From Lysobacterales bacterium (GTDB lineage: Bacteria > Pseudomonadota > Gammaproteobacteria > Xanthomonadales > SZUA-36), in NCBI GenBank assembly GCA_009692275.1, contig SHZL01000113.1, positions 1 through 8,449 on the forward strand: 8,449 bases of DNA, in the 5' to 3' direction. The notes beneath the pieces were generated by a model. It searched no databases. It worked only from the letters and a program-made list of their open reading frames with translations, and was not told where the DNA came from. Within the stretch, counting starts at the first letter, position 1, and each line of letters begins with the position of its first letter. The translations under genes were made by a program, and so were the position numbers. Of this stretch, positions 7,401 through 8,449 are shown in pieces.

Positions 7401-8332
7401 GCCACGCCGTGCAACGATTGCGGGACAATCCGGAATGCGCTGACGCGGAGCTTGACCATGCGTGCGACTGGTCGCGCCCGGGCATGTCGGCGCAGTTAAG
7501 CTTTGTCCCTGAACCCGAAACCAAGCTTGGGCCGGCCGCAGCGATGATATCCAGAGGTGCCCGGCCGGCAGTGGCAATCCTGCGGGAACAGGGCGTAAAC
7601 GGACACGTGGAAATGGCGGCGGCGTTCGATCTTGCGGGGTTTGACAGCGTTGATGTACACATGTCCGACCTGTTTGACGGCAGGCAGGATTTGCATTCGT
7701 TCCAGGGTTTTGTTGCCTGTGGCGGCTTTTCATATGGCGATGTGCTTGGCGCGGGCCGGGGCTGGGCGAAGTCCATCCTGTTTGAACCAGGCCTGCGCGA
7801 GAGCTTTAGCCGATTCCTTGCCAGGGCAGACCGTTTTGCGCTGGGTGTGTGCAACGGTTGCCAGATGCTGGCCGCCTTGCGGGAAATCATCCCGGGATCG
7901 TCGGCATGGCCGGATTTTGTACGCAACCGTTCCGAACAGTTCGAAGCCCGCCTCAGCATGGTCGAGATCGGCCAATCTCCTTCCCTGTTTTTCAAGGGAA
8001 TGGAAGGGTCACGAATTCCGGTAGCTTCGGCTCATGGTGAGGGGCGGGCGGAATTCTGCTCTTCCGGGGCTGGCTTGGCCGGGGCCGAGAAAGTGATTGC
8101 ATTGCGCTACGTTGACACCTATGGCCGGGCGACAGAACATTTCCCGGATAACCCTAACGGTTCACTTGGGGGAGTTACTGGCCTGTGTAATGATGATGGC
8201 AGAGTCACCATCCTGATGCCGCATCCCGAACGTACTTTGCGGACTGTCAACTTTTCCTGGGCGCCCGGCAACTGGGGCCCGAACTCACCCTGGCGCCGCA
8301 TGTTCATTAACGCCCGCCACTGGACCGGATAG
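4439..8332 (+). CDS. purL: Phosphoribosylformylglycinamidine synthase (FGAM synthetase) PurL, long form
   Basis: PurL converts formylglycinamide ribonucleotide, glutamine and ATP to formylglycinamidine ribonucleotide, the fourth step of purine synthesis in the cytosol. From TTG 4439 it has 1297 residues (E. coli 1295). The N-terminal PurS-like domain covers about 1-150 and includes GEPALSEFR. The linker domain ends at ANSEHCRHKIF, where H217 matches the catalytic-region His of Salmonella PurL. The two-part synthetase core runs to about 1000, with KVETHNHPTAISP, GAATGSGGEIRDE, GLGGGAASS, SIHDVGAGGL, SANWMAAAG and VGKDSLSMKT. The C-terminal glutaminase domain (about 1045-1297) has nucleophile C1138 (GVCNGCQM), with H1262 and E1264 in MPHPER completing the triad. 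No key residue is missing. The frame extends upstream to TTG 4373, adding 22 residues encoded by the hexamer repeat (AFALALTLALAS) that look like a signal peptide; family alignment and the GGGAG site argue against that start. PurL stands apart from other pur genes here. Confidence 0.97.
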   Translation: MSDFTWLLGEPALSEFRKTRLSLQLVERFGLECSIDSRFVYFIESDTPLAVADIKRLGDLLHAKSKATLDSAGLILVVPRLGTLSPWSSKATDIASRCGLSSVKRIERGTAYWIGGASSLSTADTLGLHALLHDRMTQSVLDDVDAARALFLHGSARPLRHVPVLLEGAVALSRADRELGLALSGQEIDYLAEAFKRLGRDPSDAELMMFAQANSEHCRHKIFNASWTIDTEAAKHSLFDMIRNTHALSPAGVLSAYHDNSAVIAGPEGERFFVQPESGIYGWVNESLPFQIKVETHNHPTAISPFPGAATGSGGEIRDEAATGRGARPKAGLTGFSVSHLDIPGYSFPWQQAHGKPDRIASALEIMLEGPIGGAAFNNEFGRPALCGYFRTFEQEVGGVVWGYHKPIMIAGGLGSIRPDMVKKLPLTPQVAIVVMGGPAMLIGLGGGAASSVGSGQSAEELDFASVQRGNPEMQRRCQEVIDACWALGEHNPILSIHDVGAGGLANALPELLNDGGRGGLLELRDVFSADSAMSPMEIWCNEAQERYVLAIDTAGLTVFQNMCQRERCPYALLGHATQERHLRVTDRQLQTDVVDMPLDVLLGKTPRMHRMAERHVIAAREADFGGWDIAAALHRVLRFPAVGSKSFLITIGDRSVGGLVVRDQMVGPWQVPVADAAVTLAGFNSECGEAMAMGERTPLAVVNGPASGRVAIAEAVCNIACAAIRDISDIRLSANWMAAAGEDGQDGVLFDTVKAVGMELCPDLGIAIPVGKDSLSMKTIWNEAGKQKKVQAPVSLIVSAFAPVNDVSRCLTPELILTGGETSLVLLDMGAGKNRLGGSVVAQVHGEFGREVPDLDSPAVLRGFFAAIQQLNRENLVLAYHDRSDGGLAATVCEMAFAAHCGLELDLCVQRSELLAAFFAEEPGAVIQVRVRDLPRAHEVLSEHKVSNLAREIGRPVNGDRLRLSSFDEVVLDESLPQLQRLWSETSHAVQRLRDNPECADAELDHACDWSRPGMSAQLSFVPEPETKLGPAAAMISRGARPAVAILREQGVNGHVEMAAAFDLAGFDSVDVHMSDLFDGRQDLHSFQGFVACGGFSYGDVLGAGRGWAKSILFEPGLRESFSRFLARADRFALGVCNGCQMLAALREIIPGSSAWPDFVRNRSEQFEARLSMVEIGQSPSLFFKGMEGSRIPVASAHGEGRAEFCSSGAGLAGAEKVIALRYVDTYGRATEHFPDNPNGSLGGVTGLCNDDGRVTILMPHPERTLRTVNFSWAPGNWGPNSPWRRMFINARHWTG

Positions 8333-8334
8333 AA

Positions 8335-8449
8335 ATGCCAATGACTGAGCCAACCGATCCAACAAGCCCTGCGCCAGGCCACGACCTTAATGCGGTTGAT
8401 GTTCCCAATGCAGATTCCGGGGAGGAGCTGCGACTTAGCGAGCTGCTGA
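8335..8449 (+). CDS. Start of an unidentified gene after purL, truncated by the window end
   Basis: An open frame begins with ATG 8335, 2 bases after the purL stop, and has no stop before the window end (38 codons visible). A second in-frame ATG lies at 8341. The weak GGA at 8327-8329 is 5 bases from the first ATG and 11 from the second. The visible N-terminus is rich in Pro, Asp and Glu with no Lys and a single Arg (MPMTEPTDPTSPAPGHDL, then SGEELRLSELL), which suggests a disordered acidic leader before a folded domain. It has no signal peptide. The tight spacing suggests co-transcription with purL. I do not recognise the family from this fragment. Confidence 0.6.
   Translation, partial: MPMTEPTDPTSPAPGHDLNAVDVPNADSGEELRLSELL

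Noticed and set aside
7081..7995. Long minus-strand open frame of 304 codons antisense to purL
   Set aside because: It is Ser/Arg-rich with no recognisable domain and lies wholly opposite conserved PurL motifs, a typical shadow frame of GC-rich DNA. Other overlapping minus-strand frames were rejected for the same reason.
1..8449. Defence system, prophage, insertion sequence, CRISPR array or RNA gene
   Set aside because: All long frames with family resemblance are housekeeping genes. No transposase, terminal inverted repeats, spaced direct repeats or tRNA cloverleaf were seen. XerD here is the chromosomal recombinase and not a phage integrase.

Overview
The window looks like ordinary chromosomal DNA from a gammaproteobacterium. 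The evidence is a single-chain PurL of about 1300 residues with a C-terminal glutaminase domain, a XerD whose catalytic residues fall almost exactly at the E. coli positions, a periplasmic DsbC directly after xerD, and an lptF-lptG pair. Base composition is fairly GC-rich and even across genes, and no gene looks foreign. GTG, TTG and perhaps CTG initiation appears at several genes. I cannot place it below class; the order xerD-dsbC-purL differs from E. coli, where recJ follows dsbC.

Layout. Bases 1-1715 hold the 3' part of lptF and a complete lptG on the plus strand, the two permease subunits of the LPS export ABC transporter. Converging on lptG with a 22-base gap is a minus-strand gene for a small RDD-family membrane protein (1738-2214). 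A 259-base divergent region (2215-2473) separates it from xerD (to 3370), the tyrosine recombinase that resolves chromosome dimers. After a 147-base gap comes dsbC (3518-4261), a secreted disulfide isomerase. A 177-base leader with inverted repeats and a hexanucleotide tandem repeat precedes purL (4439-8332), the FGAM synthetase of purine biosynthesis. A gene starting 2 bases after purL runs off the end of the window.

The genes are housekeeping functions and do not form one pathway. LptFG and DsbC both serve the envelope, and a sigma-E-like -35 element upstream of dsbC would fit envelope-stress control. XerD serves chromosome segregation and PurL nucleotide synthesis.

I found no undescribed system, mobile element, CRISPR array, tRNA or rRNA. 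The points worth a second look are at gene starts and in leaders: the xerD start, which may be CTG; the purL leader, with its competing stems and an in-frame repeat that mimics a signal peptide; and the possible sigma-E site before dsbC.
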